Assembly (NCBI RefSeq): GCF_030272615.1
Contig: NC_081410.1
Span: 291,494,457-291,558,456, forward strand
Direction: 5' to 3'
Length of the DNA: 64,000 bases
Source: Cryptomeria japonica
Taxonomy: Eukaryota > Streptophyta > Pinopsida > Cupressales > Cupressaceae
The translations under genes were made by a program, and so were the position numbers. Each line of letters opens with the position of its first letter. Positions within the stretch are counted from its first letter, which is position 1. Below are positions 47,426 through 58,812 of this stretch, one piece after another. Below the pieces are notes generated by a model. It made no database searches. It was not told where the DNA came from and was given only the letters and a program-made list of their open reading frames with translations.

Positions 47426-47444
47426 TGCCCCACGGTGGGTGCCA
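47426..47444 (-). other. Primer-binding site of gypsy element
   Basis: Minus-strand TGGCACCCACCGTGGGGCA, four A:T pairs from the LTR. The TGG start fits a tRNA CCA end. Which tRNA cannot be settled here. Confidence 0.8.
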
Positions 47445-47448
47445 AAAA

Positions 47449-48682
47449 TGTGTGTGTGAAAAGTGGATAAGTATCTATAAGTTGTAAGACACAACACTTC
47501 AATTAATTCATTGCATGCATGGTTAGACAGATATAATCATGAATATAAAAAACCATAACAAATCGACCTATTGCCTTCTAAAAGATGCAAGTAAAGACTT
47601 GCTCTTAGATTTGTCTAGGCAATACCAGTGACTAGACTACACCAAGATGAAGGATTTAAACTATATGAGCACAAGATTAAGCTGAATGGATGCAAGATTA
47701 AGCTAGATGAATTTATATTAAGCTAGATGAATGCAAGAAATAACGATTAAACTAAATATGCAAAAAGATAAACTAAGATGCAATAATCTCAAAGCATAAT
47801 ATTTTCAATGACTCTAGAGCAAAAACTGCATAATAACAATAAATCTCCAGGGTGTTTTGAATGAGAGATGAAGGCTGAATTTATAGAGACTCAAAAGAGA
47901 GACCAATGGTCAAGATCGATTATCAATGAGCGGTTGAGATTCCTCAATAAAAAGCACAATTTAGGATTAATTGAAATAATTGAGAGATCAAATTCATTTA
48001 ATCTTGAGATAGATTCCAATTATAGCTTGATTGAATACATTTAGATTATAAGTCTGAGTTTGCATTGGAGATAAATTTAGTTGATTCCATGCACTTGAGT
48101 TAAAAATAAGTGATTCCATGCACTTTTCTTTAATTTGCTCAAGATTTTTATTTAGAAAAAGCCTTTTCAATGCAAATAAACTTATTTTCTCAAAAAGCTT
48201 TGAGTTTTAATTTCAGAGAAAATGATTAATTCAATTTAATTGATTTTCTGATTTCTCAAGTTATCTCAATTTTAGAAAAAGAAATATCTTAAGTTTGATT
48301 TCTTCTCTCAATTTAATTCTTTTTTTTTATTTTCAATTTAAATCTTTCTTTTGTAGATTAATTCCTCTTTTTGTGATAAATCTCTTTTTGTAAATTAATT
48401 CCCCTTTTATGATTAAATGGAAAATTTATTAATTAATTAAATGTGCTAGGATATTTAATTAAATAAATAGGATAATTGATGAAAATGATTTACTTGGAAT
48501 GATTTAATTAATTAAATAAATATTTAATTAATATAGAGTGATTAACTTGACATGTAACATTAATGATTGAAGAATTAATGAATTAGGTGCTCAAGTTGAT
48601 TTAATTGCCTTTGGTTAGGACCTTGGTGATGTTGTTGAGATTAGGGGCCCATGGTTTAGGTGACCATTTTTAGGGTATTACA
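47449..48682 (-). mobile_element. Gypsy LTR, 5' side
   Basis: Minus-strand TGTAATACCCTAAAAATGG to CACACACA. Pairs with 25038-26257. Confidence 0.93.
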
Positions 48683-48699
48683 CAAACTACTACATTAGA

Positions 48700-50098
48700 T
48701 GCTTTAACCGACAAAACCCTAAAATGCCTTAAAACACTCTTAAGCATATTATCAATTGCAAAAAATCAATAATATTTATCGGTTATGATTCAAAAAGACT
48801 TAAAAACATTAAAATACATTAAAATACATCAAAATATGCAGATTTAACTTAGAGTACTTCATCCAAGGGCTCATCACAAGATTTGACAATAAGCTCACCC
48901 CAAGTTGTAGAAACAACTTAGTTTGTCGATGATGGGTTCTCACACTAGATGAAGAAATTGATTCTTCAGCTAGTTTTTCATCACTCTTCTTCTTCCAGGT
49001 TCTATTCATCTCAGCTCTGGTTTCTTCAATACCAACTTTCTTCTTTCCTTTCCGGTCTGCAGGATGAATCACAGGTTGGTTCTTTTATGTTCTGCAAAAC
49101 TTAGCAATGTGTCCCAGTTTGTTAAAATGATAACATGCCATTCCAAATTCTTTCCATGGTCCTGCATTGCCTCTACTTGTCCTTCTTCAATAGTTCATTG
49201 CCACATGTCCAAATTTGTTGCAGATTGCACAAATCACATTAATTATTTTCTCCATCTCATAAGGACTAGACTGGTTAACATGGGGTCTTTTCCAATTAGT
49301 GCTTCTCAGTCATTGAAATTCCTTCTCCAATCACCATCAGTTCTTGGAATCATATGAGGTGTTGGATAATTAGCTTCATACCTGCATTCAATAGATCTAT
49401 GCCCATACATGTTGCATGTATAACAGTAACCTTCAAATTTTCTAGGCACATATCTAGTATTAGGTCTATAACCAGTATTAGCATCAGATCTGCTTCTACA
49501 AATATTAGCAGTATGTCCTGATTTATGACAATTAAAATAAATAGTTTTGTAAGTTTTCTTACGGGTAGGCTTCTAAGCCTTAGGATCTATTTTACCTTCA
49601 TGCATGTTTCTCTTTCATCCCTTCTCAAATGTATTTTTATCCTAACCCAGATGTATCACCTTTCATCCTCTGAGAGTGGATCTGTTCATCCAGCATGGTC
49701 GAACTCTTGTTGAATTTTTCAAGCTTCTCATTAGCTTTTGTAAGCTCTTTAGTAAGATCTTCATTTTGCTTCATAAGAGTCTCTCTAAGAAACATTGCCA
49801 TATCAAGATCTGCTTTGATTTCTTCTTTCTCTTCTTTCTCCTCATGCCAATTTTCATAAAGAGTGTTATTCTCTTGATTTATCTTAAAAATCTCATGATC
49901 TTTCTCTTTGATCTTGTCTTCAAATACCCTCCTAGCTTCAAGTTCTTGACTCATCTAGATTGTAAGGGCTTCAAGTTCTCCCCTTAGGTTAAGTTTCTCA
50001 CATTTAGTTTCTCCACTTCCTCAACCAATGCATCTATATTTTCTTCATCAGAAGAGCTGATTTCATTGATCTCCAACAATTGTCCAGTCAGTTCTGTC
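48700..50098 (-). pseudogene. gag: copia-type gag fragment with coiled coil and knuckles (minus copy)
   Basis: From about 50090 downward: EINEISSSDEENIDALVEEVEKL, a long coiled coil (RRVFEDKIKEKDHEIFKINQ, DLTKELTKANEKLEKFN), STMLDEQIHSQRMKGDTSGLG, then zinc knuckles. NCHKSGHTANIC has lost its first Cys, CYTCNMYGHRSIEC is complete, CAICNKFGHVAMN is partial and CYHFNKLGHIAKFC has lost its second Cys. A basic tail KGKKKVGIEETRAE follows. Frame changes and stops are frequent. The same layout occurs at 52246-53398. It ends near the gypsy LTR, which interrupts it; no protease follows. Confidence 0.72.
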
Positions 50099-50970
50099 AG
50101 AATCCAAGAATACTAAGAGAGGGGTGAATCAGTGTTCTACCAGAAAGATCAGTTTTAACCTTAGTAAAAGATGCATTCACCAACTTGTATGCTGGTACAT
50201 ATAAGATTGAAAGAAGTAAAGCAACCAATAAGACACTCACACAAATGAATACCATAACACAGGGAGTTATACATGGAAAATCTCAAAGAGGAAAAACCAC
50301 GGTGGGATTTGTGACCCACAATATAATCCACTGGTCATATGAAAATATATTACAAAATACAGGCGCCTGCACTTGCAAGAAGTCTTACAGCCTAGAGCAC
50401 ACTGCTCAATCACAAAAGGGAGCCTCACTGAATACATACAAATCCAGACTACAATCCAAAGAAATGAGTGAACTGCAAAGATAGCATCTTCTATGTCTGA
50501 ATACAATTCTGGTTAAGCTTTGTCTATTCCGATCTGAAACCCTAAACCCTTGCCGGAATAACCTCTTACATAAACTTTGCATTATGAAACATTATCACAT
50601 TCTCCTATCCTTCCATACTCTAGCACATTTCAAAATGATATAATCAACTGACCTATATACCCTTACAAAATTTCATGGCTTATGTCGACTTACAAAGATA
50701 ATTACAAAATGAATATACATGTCAGCTCAATAACATAAATACATAAATATCAAAATCAATTATCGATGTTGGATCTCCAAAAATGATGTTGACCTCCAAT
50801 ACCAATAACCTAATGAAGTCATGTCGGCCTGCAATGTCGGTACCCAAAGAATTCCTTCCAGTCGGTGAAGTGTCTATCGATAAACAACCAAACCAAAATG
50901 TGAAAGCCAAAACATGTTGCCATCAATGACAACATATTGAAACCAATCAAATGAGTGTCAATTGCCAACA
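50099..50970 (-). mobile_element. copia-type LTR (minus-oriented)
   Basis: Minus-strand start TGTTGGCAATTGACACTC at 50970. It carries the CCCACCGTGGTTTTTCC box and the TTCACCCCTCTCTTAG box before its end at about 50099, both shared with the 12508 and 18402 LTRs. No intact PBS follows, so a small deletion lies at the LTR-gag border. A purine-rich AAAAGGAAGGAACT stretch lies right of its start, so it could be a 3' LTR of another copy. Confidence 0.65.
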
Positions 50971-51129
50971 AGTTCCTTCCTTTTAGCTAGTGATGTCTTA
51001 TACTTGCCTCTTAGGGTTTCTAGTGTTGCTATTTACTAAGTTGTCATTAGTTTTCTTCCCAAAGTCATCCCATATACACTAGTCGGTTTATACTACCGAA
51101 AAGTCCAATCGGTAAATACCAAGTTATTA

Positions 51130-52213
51130 GTGTCAGTAATAGAAGATAGACAAGTCACTGAGATGATATACACTGAGCTATGAACTGAGACAAATACAGT
51201 ATGTGAGCAGCAAAGAAGGTATACCGAGTTAATCTAAACCGAGTGGAAACATGTTACCAGATTCAATGAACCTAGACACACATGTGAAACGTGTTACAAG
51301 ATTAGAGAAGATGAAACCGTTATTCCATAGGAAATTGCATTTAAAGATTTTGTATGATTTTGAGGAAGAATATCCAATGAAATAATCTCTATGTTTATTC
51401 ATTCAATAAAACATGTTTGTATGATCGAAGCATGAATAGATCACCATCTTAGAGATCTATATAAACAAAATGATTTGAGTATTTGAGATATGAAATGACA
51501 ATCAAGAGAGAAGATACGAAGTGATGATATAGTTAAGTGTGAAGAAAGAAGATTGACAGAGATATTTAGAGGTTACCGAGAAGGTTTCAGAGAACAATTT
51601 AAGGGACAACGTATACAGAAGTGGTTACCAAGTTTATTTATCATTACCGAGGAATTCTATGAGCAAGGTAATTTTATATTGAGCACATAGAGTCTGCTAC
51701 AACATTTCAGATGTGAAGTTGCAGATATTTTGTAATGATTTTGATTGAATTATTAAGTTGTGTTAGAAACCTTTAACAGGATAAAAGACTAATAAAATCT
51801 ATAAATTGTAAAGCCTTTAACCAGGTACAACATTTTGTAGAAGTGTTTGTAAAATCCTTTAGAAAGGTACATCTGAAGATCTTTATACTCCTAACAGGGT
51901 AAGCTATCAAAAATAGCTAAACATGTAGCTCTAACCGAGCAATCTTGATTACTGCAGTGGTGAAGTTGTGGGTGCCATCCCCACCACAGTTTTTCTCTCT
52001 AACCAAGAGTTTCTGCGTAACCAAAAATCTTTGTGTTATGGAGTGAAATTTTGATGGATGTTATTTCTATGATTATGTTTGAGTATTATATATTTATGAG
52101 ATCAGCAATACTTAGTTTGTGTTTATCAGTAAAATTGTTTTTCAAGAAAAGTTTTGAAGTACTGATTCACCCCTCCCCTCTCAGTATATTAGCTTTCCAA
52201 GTCAGACCTAACA
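51130..52213 (+). mobile_element. copia-type LTR (plus-oriented), left edge uncertain
   Basis: Its end is clear: TTCACCCCTCCCCTCTCAG, then GACCTAACA at 52213, followed by ATTAGTATTAGAGCTT, a C-to-T and G-to-A altered form of the initiator-Met PBS TTGGTATCAGAGCTT. The left edge is a guess. The 160 bases from 50971 to here show no gene. Confidence 0.6.
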
Positions 52214-52245
52214 ATTAGTATTAGAGCTTAATTCTTGGTAAAGGA

Positions 52246-53398
52246 ATGAACAGGATAAAGAGAAAGATCCTATCAATGGAAGGCTATAAACAATCACGCA
52301 GGATTGTGAATCTTCAAGAAGAATTGGATCATGCTAATCAAGTGATTGCAGATATGCAGAGGAAAATGCAAAGATCACTGAAAGTTAGAAGAAGGTTGTC
52401 TGATGATTTACAAGACTCACAAGAGTTGGTGGAAAAAATTGAGACATCATCTGTGAACAGCATATCAGAAGAATATGAAGAAATGATTGCAGAATTGAAA
52501 GAAAAGAACAAAACACTTAATGAACAGCTAAAAGTAATGAGAAGGGAACATGAGTATTTCAGCACACAGATGACTGAAAATCTTGAAGCATTGAGAACAA
52601 CTGAAGATAATAAGCGAAATATAGAAGGAGAAAAACAATAGCTAGAGCAATGTTGTCTGCAAAAAATGACGAAATATCAAGGATGACTGAAGTTCAACAT
52701 AATTTGTCTGATCAATTGGATTATGCACATCATGAAGCTACTCTAAAGGAAAATGAGATCCAAGCATTGAAAATTGAATTATCATGATTGACTGATGAAC
52801 TAGAAGTAGAAAAGAAGTCAAAAGAAACACTGAGGAAAAGCCATGAATCATCAAGAATGTTGGATGAGCAACTAAATATGAGAACACCCAACAAAACTCC
52901 AGGACTCGGCTACAAAGGAAATAACTCTACCGAGAAAGGGATCAACACCACCGAGAAAGGAGAATCATCAAAGCAAGCTAGAAACAAAGAGAACATCAAT
53001 AACATGAAGGACAAGAATCCTATTTGCAACTACTATGGAAAACGAGGACATACTTCCAACGTTTGCTAGAGCAGAAAAGGTGAGCAACCGAATGTTACTA
53101 GGTTTGATGGTTATTGTTACAATTGCAATAAGTATGGTCAACCATCTAAGCAATGTAGGAAAAAGTCTATTAACAATTATCAGAAGGCAAAATTCAAGGG
53201 GTTTTGCAAAAATTGCAATAGATATGGACACAATACCAAGAAATGTTGGTTTAAGCAGAAAAACTATATGTGGACTTCACACCGAGAAAACACTAGAAGT
53301 TACCAAACTCACACAGATCTCAATCGACAATATACTTCAGTATAATGGGATTACAATACAAGAATATGGTGTGAATGTTGTGGAAGATATAGACATAT
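52246..53398 (+). pseudogene. gag: copia-type gag fragment with coiled coil and four knuckles (plus copy)
   Basis: ATG at 52246 opens a 131-codon frame of coiled coil (VNLQEELDHANQVIADMQRK, EMIAELKEKNKTLNEQLKV), then TAG (Gln expected). After a frame change: ELEVEKKSKETLRKSHESS, RMLDEQLNMRTPNKTPGLG and four knuckles: CNYYGKRGHTSNVC (second Cys lost), CYNCNKYGQPSKQC (His lost), CKNCNRYGHNTKKC (complete) and CECCGRYRHIVA (cut by the next LTR). Known copia gags usually have one or two knuckles, so four is notable. The minus copy at 48700-50098 is its paralogue. Confidence 0.78.
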
Positions 53399-54773
53399 TG
53401 TAGCATAGGAAATTAGGAATCATCACAAACAATATAAAAACTAATCTAATCCAATCACAAAAACTTAAATGTAATGATCTATCCTAAACACACTCAATAA
53501 AGACATAAAGACAAAACATTCAAAACTAAAGAGTATGCAAACCAAACGTAGATCTGAATGCTTCCTTCATGTGGCTCCATTGTTCTTCTTTCCTCTCCAA
53601 ATAGCCTTTGTTTGTGGATCTCACCTACAAGTGCACACACATGATTGAAAGCAAGTAGGTAAGAAAATTGCTCAAAAGTACTCGAAGCGTGATTGATTAG
53701 AAATTCGATAATCTGGTTAAGGGATTTGATTGACGAAATTCATCCAATTTATAGACAAATTGGAGAGATGAACAAATTAGCATGATAGTGATTCAAATGG
53801 AAATTCAAATCAAGAATAGCAAAATTATTACATGTGTATGACAAATTGCTATGCAAGGATTTATGACAATTTATGACAAATTGCTATGCAAGAATTGATT
53901 GATTGTCAATTATGACAAATTATGACAAATTTCTATGTCATTCCCATGAATTTAGGAGAGAAATAGGAGGAAATTGAATTAGGAATTAAGAAATTAGAAA
54001 AATTAGAAAAAGAGGAATTAGGAAAATTAGAAAATTAGGAAATTAGAAAATTAGAAATGGTGTGGAAATTAGGAAATTAGAAATTGATGAAATTAGAAAA
54101 TTAGGTGAATTAATTAATAAATTTTCATTCATTAATTAATTCACAAAAAGAGGGGGAATTAATTAGCCAATTAAATAAATATTTAATTGTGACAAGAATA
54201 CTTTGGATAAATAAATAAATTATTTAACCTAGAGGGAGAATGGAGAGAAAATGACAAACAAGGTTAAATGAATAAATCATAAAACCTTAGAAGATGAGTT
54301 AGAAATGCAAGGACGACAATTAGGTCTTGACAAAAGATAATTGATGTCGATTCAATCATGATTTTAATTGGCAGAGGATCAATGCTGATAAATGACTTGA
54401 TTGATAAATGTGCCAATTAACGAGGAATAATGACTAATTGATCCAAATTGATATGATTGAGAAGGACGACGATCGATGACAAATCGATCGCAAAATGACA
54501 AGATTTTGATGACAAATTGATCGCAAAATGACAAGATTGATGACAAATTGATAAGGATTGACCAAAATCATGACTGAAAATTGTTATCGACAAGACCTAA
54601 TTCGAAAGCGAGACAAATGAAGAATGTAGAAGAAGGACTCAATGCTCACAAATGATAAAGACCAAGTGCGAATCATAGGAGGAATGTTAATGCGACGCAA
54701 AAACCTAAAATGAGGCAATGCGCAAATGTTAAAGTATGTCTCCGCAAGCGTTGACCATTTTTAGGTGTCTACA
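53399..54773 (-). mobile_element. 3' LTR of second Tat-like element
   Basis: Minus-strand start TGTAGACACCTAAAAATGG resembles TGTATACCCTAAAAATGG of the first element. The other end is TG at 53399. It contains an AAATTAG-rich tract (about 53940-54110) and a roughly 31-base tandem unit GACAAATTGATCGCAAAATG (about 54476-54555). Confidence 0.75.
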
Positions 54774-54788
54774 TTTTGCCCCTCTTTG
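54774..54788 (-). other. Polypurine tract of second Tat-like element
   Basis: Minus-strand CAAAGAGGGGCAAAA touching the LTR start; compare CAAAGAGAGGCAAA in the first element. Confidence 0.85.
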
Positions 54789-55047
54789 AGACAATGCGAT
54801 TTTAAGCATTTTTTCAAAGAACAGTAATGAAAATGCCCCAGACAATAATAATGACATATGCATGCCCCCTCGAGGAATTGGCCAGAAACATGCAGAGAAG
54901 AGGCCAATTGATTGATAAAAATGATAGGATCGAACGGACTGACAATCGAATACCGGATGCATGAAGGACAAGCAATTGATGGTGCAAAAGACCACGACCA
55001 ACATAAGATGGAGAGGGTGCACGTCCATCTATGTACTGACAAAGATC

Positions 55048-55055
55048 TATAAATG
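55048..55055 (+). promoter_or_regulatory. TATA box of antisense PMD gene, copy 2
   Basis: TATAAATG in GATCTATAAATGGG, 81 bases before the ATG at 55137. Same place as the TATA box of copy 1. Confidence 0.65.
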
Positions 55056-55136
55056 GGACCAACAAAGTGAAAAGAGCTCATTTGCACTAGCCAAAGAGGA
55101 GGATTTGTTGCTCTGGAAAAAGACACTTGCAGAGAG

Positions 55137-57415
55137 ATGGTGAACATTCCAATGGCAGAGCACCTCGAAGAACGTGTATGCACATTCAGACGACTGGACG
55201 ACGTGGGAGCAGCGGTATGGATCTCAAAAACCCATATTTTCAATTTCATGAATTTTTATTGCTTGCGGGACATTGCGGGGCTCACAGGAAATGCAGAAAA
55301 TAACTTCTGCGCTTGTGTAGGGTGAATCCTGTGCTTGTGTGAGGTGTTATGCACTTGTGTAGGGTACACAAGTGTAGGTTACAAGACACAGGCACAGGTT
55401 CCTTGACACAAGCGCAGTTGTGCATGTATGACTCAATTTTGGTTTGAAACTACATGCAAATGATCCGAAAAGGGGGGATAAGGGTAGGATAAGTTAGAAT
55501 AGATAAAGAACACCCTGATTGGGACATGAAAATGAGGAAATGCAACCTGTAGGAGCAAACCCTAAAACTGACAAAATGTGCCCCAATTGTGATGCAGAGT
55601 CGACAATGTCCATTGATCACACGGGAGAACCGACCTGACTGCTTCATGCTACGACATAGACTTAGGAGCACGGACAGAGATACATTAGCAAGACTTGGGA
55701 TATATCATATCACATTCATGCCCGAGATTAGGGCAAACACAGGACTGCTTACTGCATTGGCAGAGTGATGGCATTCAAAGACTTCCTCCTTCCATCTGGC
55801 GACTGGAGAGGCGACTGTGACACTGGAGGATGTATGGCGTATCCTCTGCATTCTGATTCATGGAGAGATGATAGAGTATGAACTAGTGACAAGGAGAGAT
55901 GCATTGTGCAGACTATTTGAGTGTGACGCAAATGATCTGGATATCATCGAGAGGGAGATTGGCTGGGAGACCATGGCATCAGAGTATGATCGACGGTATG
56001 TGGTGATAGCAGTGGTGATAGCATGTCTACTAGTAGGAGATAGACGAGGACATGGATTCCCTATTGGATGGGGAAGAGTGCTAGAGTGGATGGCGACATA
56101 GGGGACAGTGTACGCATGGGGACCATGTGTACTGGCTATGCTATATTTTCAACTGTATCAGATAGCATATCAGGGAGTGCAGATGTTGAGCTGTGGAGTC
56201 ACATAGTTACAGGTATGGGCATTTGAGCACATAGCCATATGTCGACCGATTACAGATAGACAGGTAGTACCACATCGACCATATGTGTATTGCTATGGGG
56301 GAGCACTGAGACAGGGTCCGTTTGGATACATACTATATTGGCGACATGAGCTAGACAGACTGAGAGAGTTCATATGGAGGCCATATCATGATTGCCTAGG
56401 ATGGTCAGATGACAGTGAGGAGCTAGCTTATTATAGATAGGAGAGGTACTTGATTGGGTGACCAGTGAATCGCCAGAGAGTGATTGAGTTGTACCTGCCA
56501 GAGAGAGTCAAACGACAATTTGGAGAGAGGCAGGATGTACCTAGGAGGACTGCACACTTTGCCCGATCTCACAGAGAGACGAGTCAGTGGGGGAGTATGA
56601 TTCAGCCACACATAGCATATGCTGACTTCTCACAGCTACAGCAGAGACCGTGGGATTGAAGATTAGATGTGGTTGATGCCAGGATGACAGAGGAGTATGA
56701 GAGATGGTTTGCATGACTACGGCCAGTGCCATTGACAGATCCAGATATTCCAGTACCGAGGCGACAGGAGGACTTCCCACTCACAGGAGAGGGGGAGGGA
56801 GATGATGAGGACGAGGAGGATGAGGGCGGGGATGAGGATGAGGGGGGTGATGAGGATGGAGATGAGGATGAGGATGAGGGGGATGACAAGGATGAAGATG
56901 AGGATGGGGATGACGAGGATGAGGCATTGCAGGATATACCCATAGAGCCAGAGATAGCTAGGACAGAGGAGATGGAGATGTGCAGGGCTATCATAGCGAG
57001 TCAGTAGGATCACATTGTGACATTAGAGAGACAGCAAGATCAGTTCAGAGCGGAGATAGCCAGACTCACAGTGGCTCGAGATATAGCAATAGCTCAGGCA
57101 CAGCGAGAGGAACAAAGAGTCACTGAGTATATTGGGTCGATTCGGGATGCCAGTGCATGCGAGATGGCACAGATGTTGGTAGAGACTGGAGAGGAGATAT
57201 GCCATTGGAGGACACTATATGAGGGTGTCGTTCCACCAGAGTAGAGAGCAGCTTCATATAGGACACGATCGAGGACAGAGAGCAGGGCACGCTCTCGGAG
57301 GTCATTGAGCAGCATGGGAGTGAGTGGGCCTATGAGACCACCACAGCCAGGACCAGGAGGGACATCATCCACAAGACATTGCAAGGATGAGGAGGATAGA
57401 GGGAGCACCCAGTGA
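55137..57415 (+). pseudogene. Antisense PMD gene, copy 2 (605-codon second exon)
   Basis: Exon 1 (55137-55214, 26 codons, MVNIPMAEHLEERVCTF...) aligns with exon 1 of copy 1. A GTATGG donor and GATGCAG acceptor enclose a 383-base intron, again in phase 0. Exon 2 (55598-57415) keeps one frame for 605 codons. The PMD part reads ITFMPEIRANTGLLTALAE, WHSKTSSFHLATGEATVTLE, DVWRILCILIHGE, GFPIGWGRVLEWM and VWAFEHIAICRP. Next come YPERV-type basic sequence, an Asp/Glu-only region of about 55 codons (56780-56930) and a coiled coil (VTLERQQDQFRAEIARLTV). The nine internal stops are TGA (55766, 56459, 56657, 56714) or TAG (56099, 56204, 56438, 57005, 57242); none is TAA, and there is no frameshift. Confidence 0.85.
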
Positions 57416-58540
57416 TAGAGGCACATGCTTCTGATGATAGACAGTGGACATTATGTAGTTTGACATTTTGTAGTCAGCCTGCGGGCCATACTTAGGACAG
57501 AGAGTCCAGTTTTGTACTTCGATATTATTGTGACATATGATATGATATGCATCGATATGATGGGATGTAATATGTTATGACTTGTGTTATTTTCCATGTA
57601 TGGATGACACATGCACTTATTTATGAACATGTATGGATGCATTTTTTTTATGTGTTTTTGATGCATTGATAATATGAAATGGATAAAATGCTTGATGTGA
57701 TGCTCGGTGTGATATGTGATATAATGCAAGTGTACTAACCAATGAATGCAGGATGCAGCATATGTGTTTGGGGAAATCGAAGCACTAGACCGGACTGACT
57801 ATCCAAATGGATGGAAGAAATGTTAGTAAAAAGAAATGAAACAGAGGACAGTTAGAGATGAAGAAGAACTTGCTTTCAGTAATGCACTTTGTAGGTGAGA
57901 ACCTTTATTTTAATATAGCAAAATGAATGCATAGCATCATGGCATTGAAGGCCAAAGCTAAAATGCAACCCTTTTTGCAAAAGATAGACACATCATAGAC
58001 AAACAACAATCACAACAAAAAAAGAAAGGGACCATGAACCATCCCGGTCACTCTAAAACACTCAGTGACATCATCGAGCAACATAGGAACATGATCGAAG
58101 CCAAAGATAAATCAGTAAAAAGATAAGATGCACAAATTCCAACAAGTCAAACAAATAGCTTGATCTTCATTGTCAAAAGTTGAAAGTGCTGATAGGACGA
58201 TCATGTTGTCTAATTTCAGGGAATGCAATACCCCGTCTAAGACAGGACATAGTCTGGTTTTGAGTATACCACAACCTGTATAAGACCCATGATAGTAGTG
58301 ACAAAGACGAATGATATTGAGGTTGACAATGTTGATCAATTTGAATGTCTGTTTTGAGTGAAAATTTCATCTGTTTATGCATGATTTCATTAAAGCACAG
58401 TGCGCGATTGCGGGTTGTTGGAGGGATGCTCAGTGATTTGTCTTATGCACAAAAGGGATCATTTATTTTTTTGTTTTGCTTTTCGATTTTTTACAATTTT
58501 TTTGTGTTCATTTTTTTTTCAGGACTTTATATGACTTTTT
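57416..58540. other. Gene-free stretch after the PMD gene
   Basis: No domain on either strand. ATATGATATG-type words at 57530-57720, otherwise ordinary noncoding DNA. Confidence 0.55.
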
Positions 58541-58812
58541 AGGGATTTTTTTTTTTCAGGACATTTTTCAATTTTTTAAGAGAGTTTTTTCAGGACATTT
58601 TTCAATTTTTTATGATTATTTCAAGACATTTTTCAATTTTTAAGAGATTTTTTCAGGACATTTTTCAATTTTTAAGAGATTTTTTCAGGACATTTTTCAA
58701 TTTTTTAGAGATTTGTTCAGGACATTTTTCAATCAATTTTTTTTTTTGAATTATTTTAGGACATTTTTCAATTTTTTGAATTATTTCAGGACATTTTTCA
58801 ATTTTTTACAGA
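58541..58812. repeat. T-rich minisatellite, about 8 copies
   Basis: The core AGGACATTTTTCAATTTTT recurs eight times with spacers of AAGAGATT, AGAGATTTG or GAATTATT, giving a period of about 30-40 bases. All in one direction inside the second Tat-like element. Confidence 0.9.

Larger units (their letters stand above)
25038..48682 (-). mobile_element. 23.6 kb Ty3/gypsy element (Tat-like), with nested insertions
   Basis: Two related LTRs (1220 and 1234 bases), a PBS beside the right LTR and a PPT beside the left LTR fix the direction as minus. Gag, protease, a G-patch-like segment, RT, RNase H, a second archaeal-type RNase H and integrase follow in gypsy order. The second RNase H is the established mark of the Tat group. 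Two inserts (32731-34376 and 35225-40063) account for about 6.5 kb, so the original element was about 17 kb. An antisense PMD gene lies between integrase and 3' LTR. Protease and integrase active-site residues are mutated and there are many stops. The base right of the LTR begins CAAAC; no left partner can be checked because of the tandem copy. Confidence 0.9.

Noticed and set aside
8858-50970. The gag at 48700-50098 and the unknown ORF at 10366-24880 as two ends of one copia element split by the gypsy insertion
   Set aside because: Tempting because both run minus and lie either side of the gypsy block, but the LTRs at 8858-10093 and 50099-50970 do not match each other.
56602-56994. Ser-rich 130-codon minus-strand frame
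   Set aside because: It is the antisense of the Asp/Glu block of PMD copy 2 and has no domain of its own.
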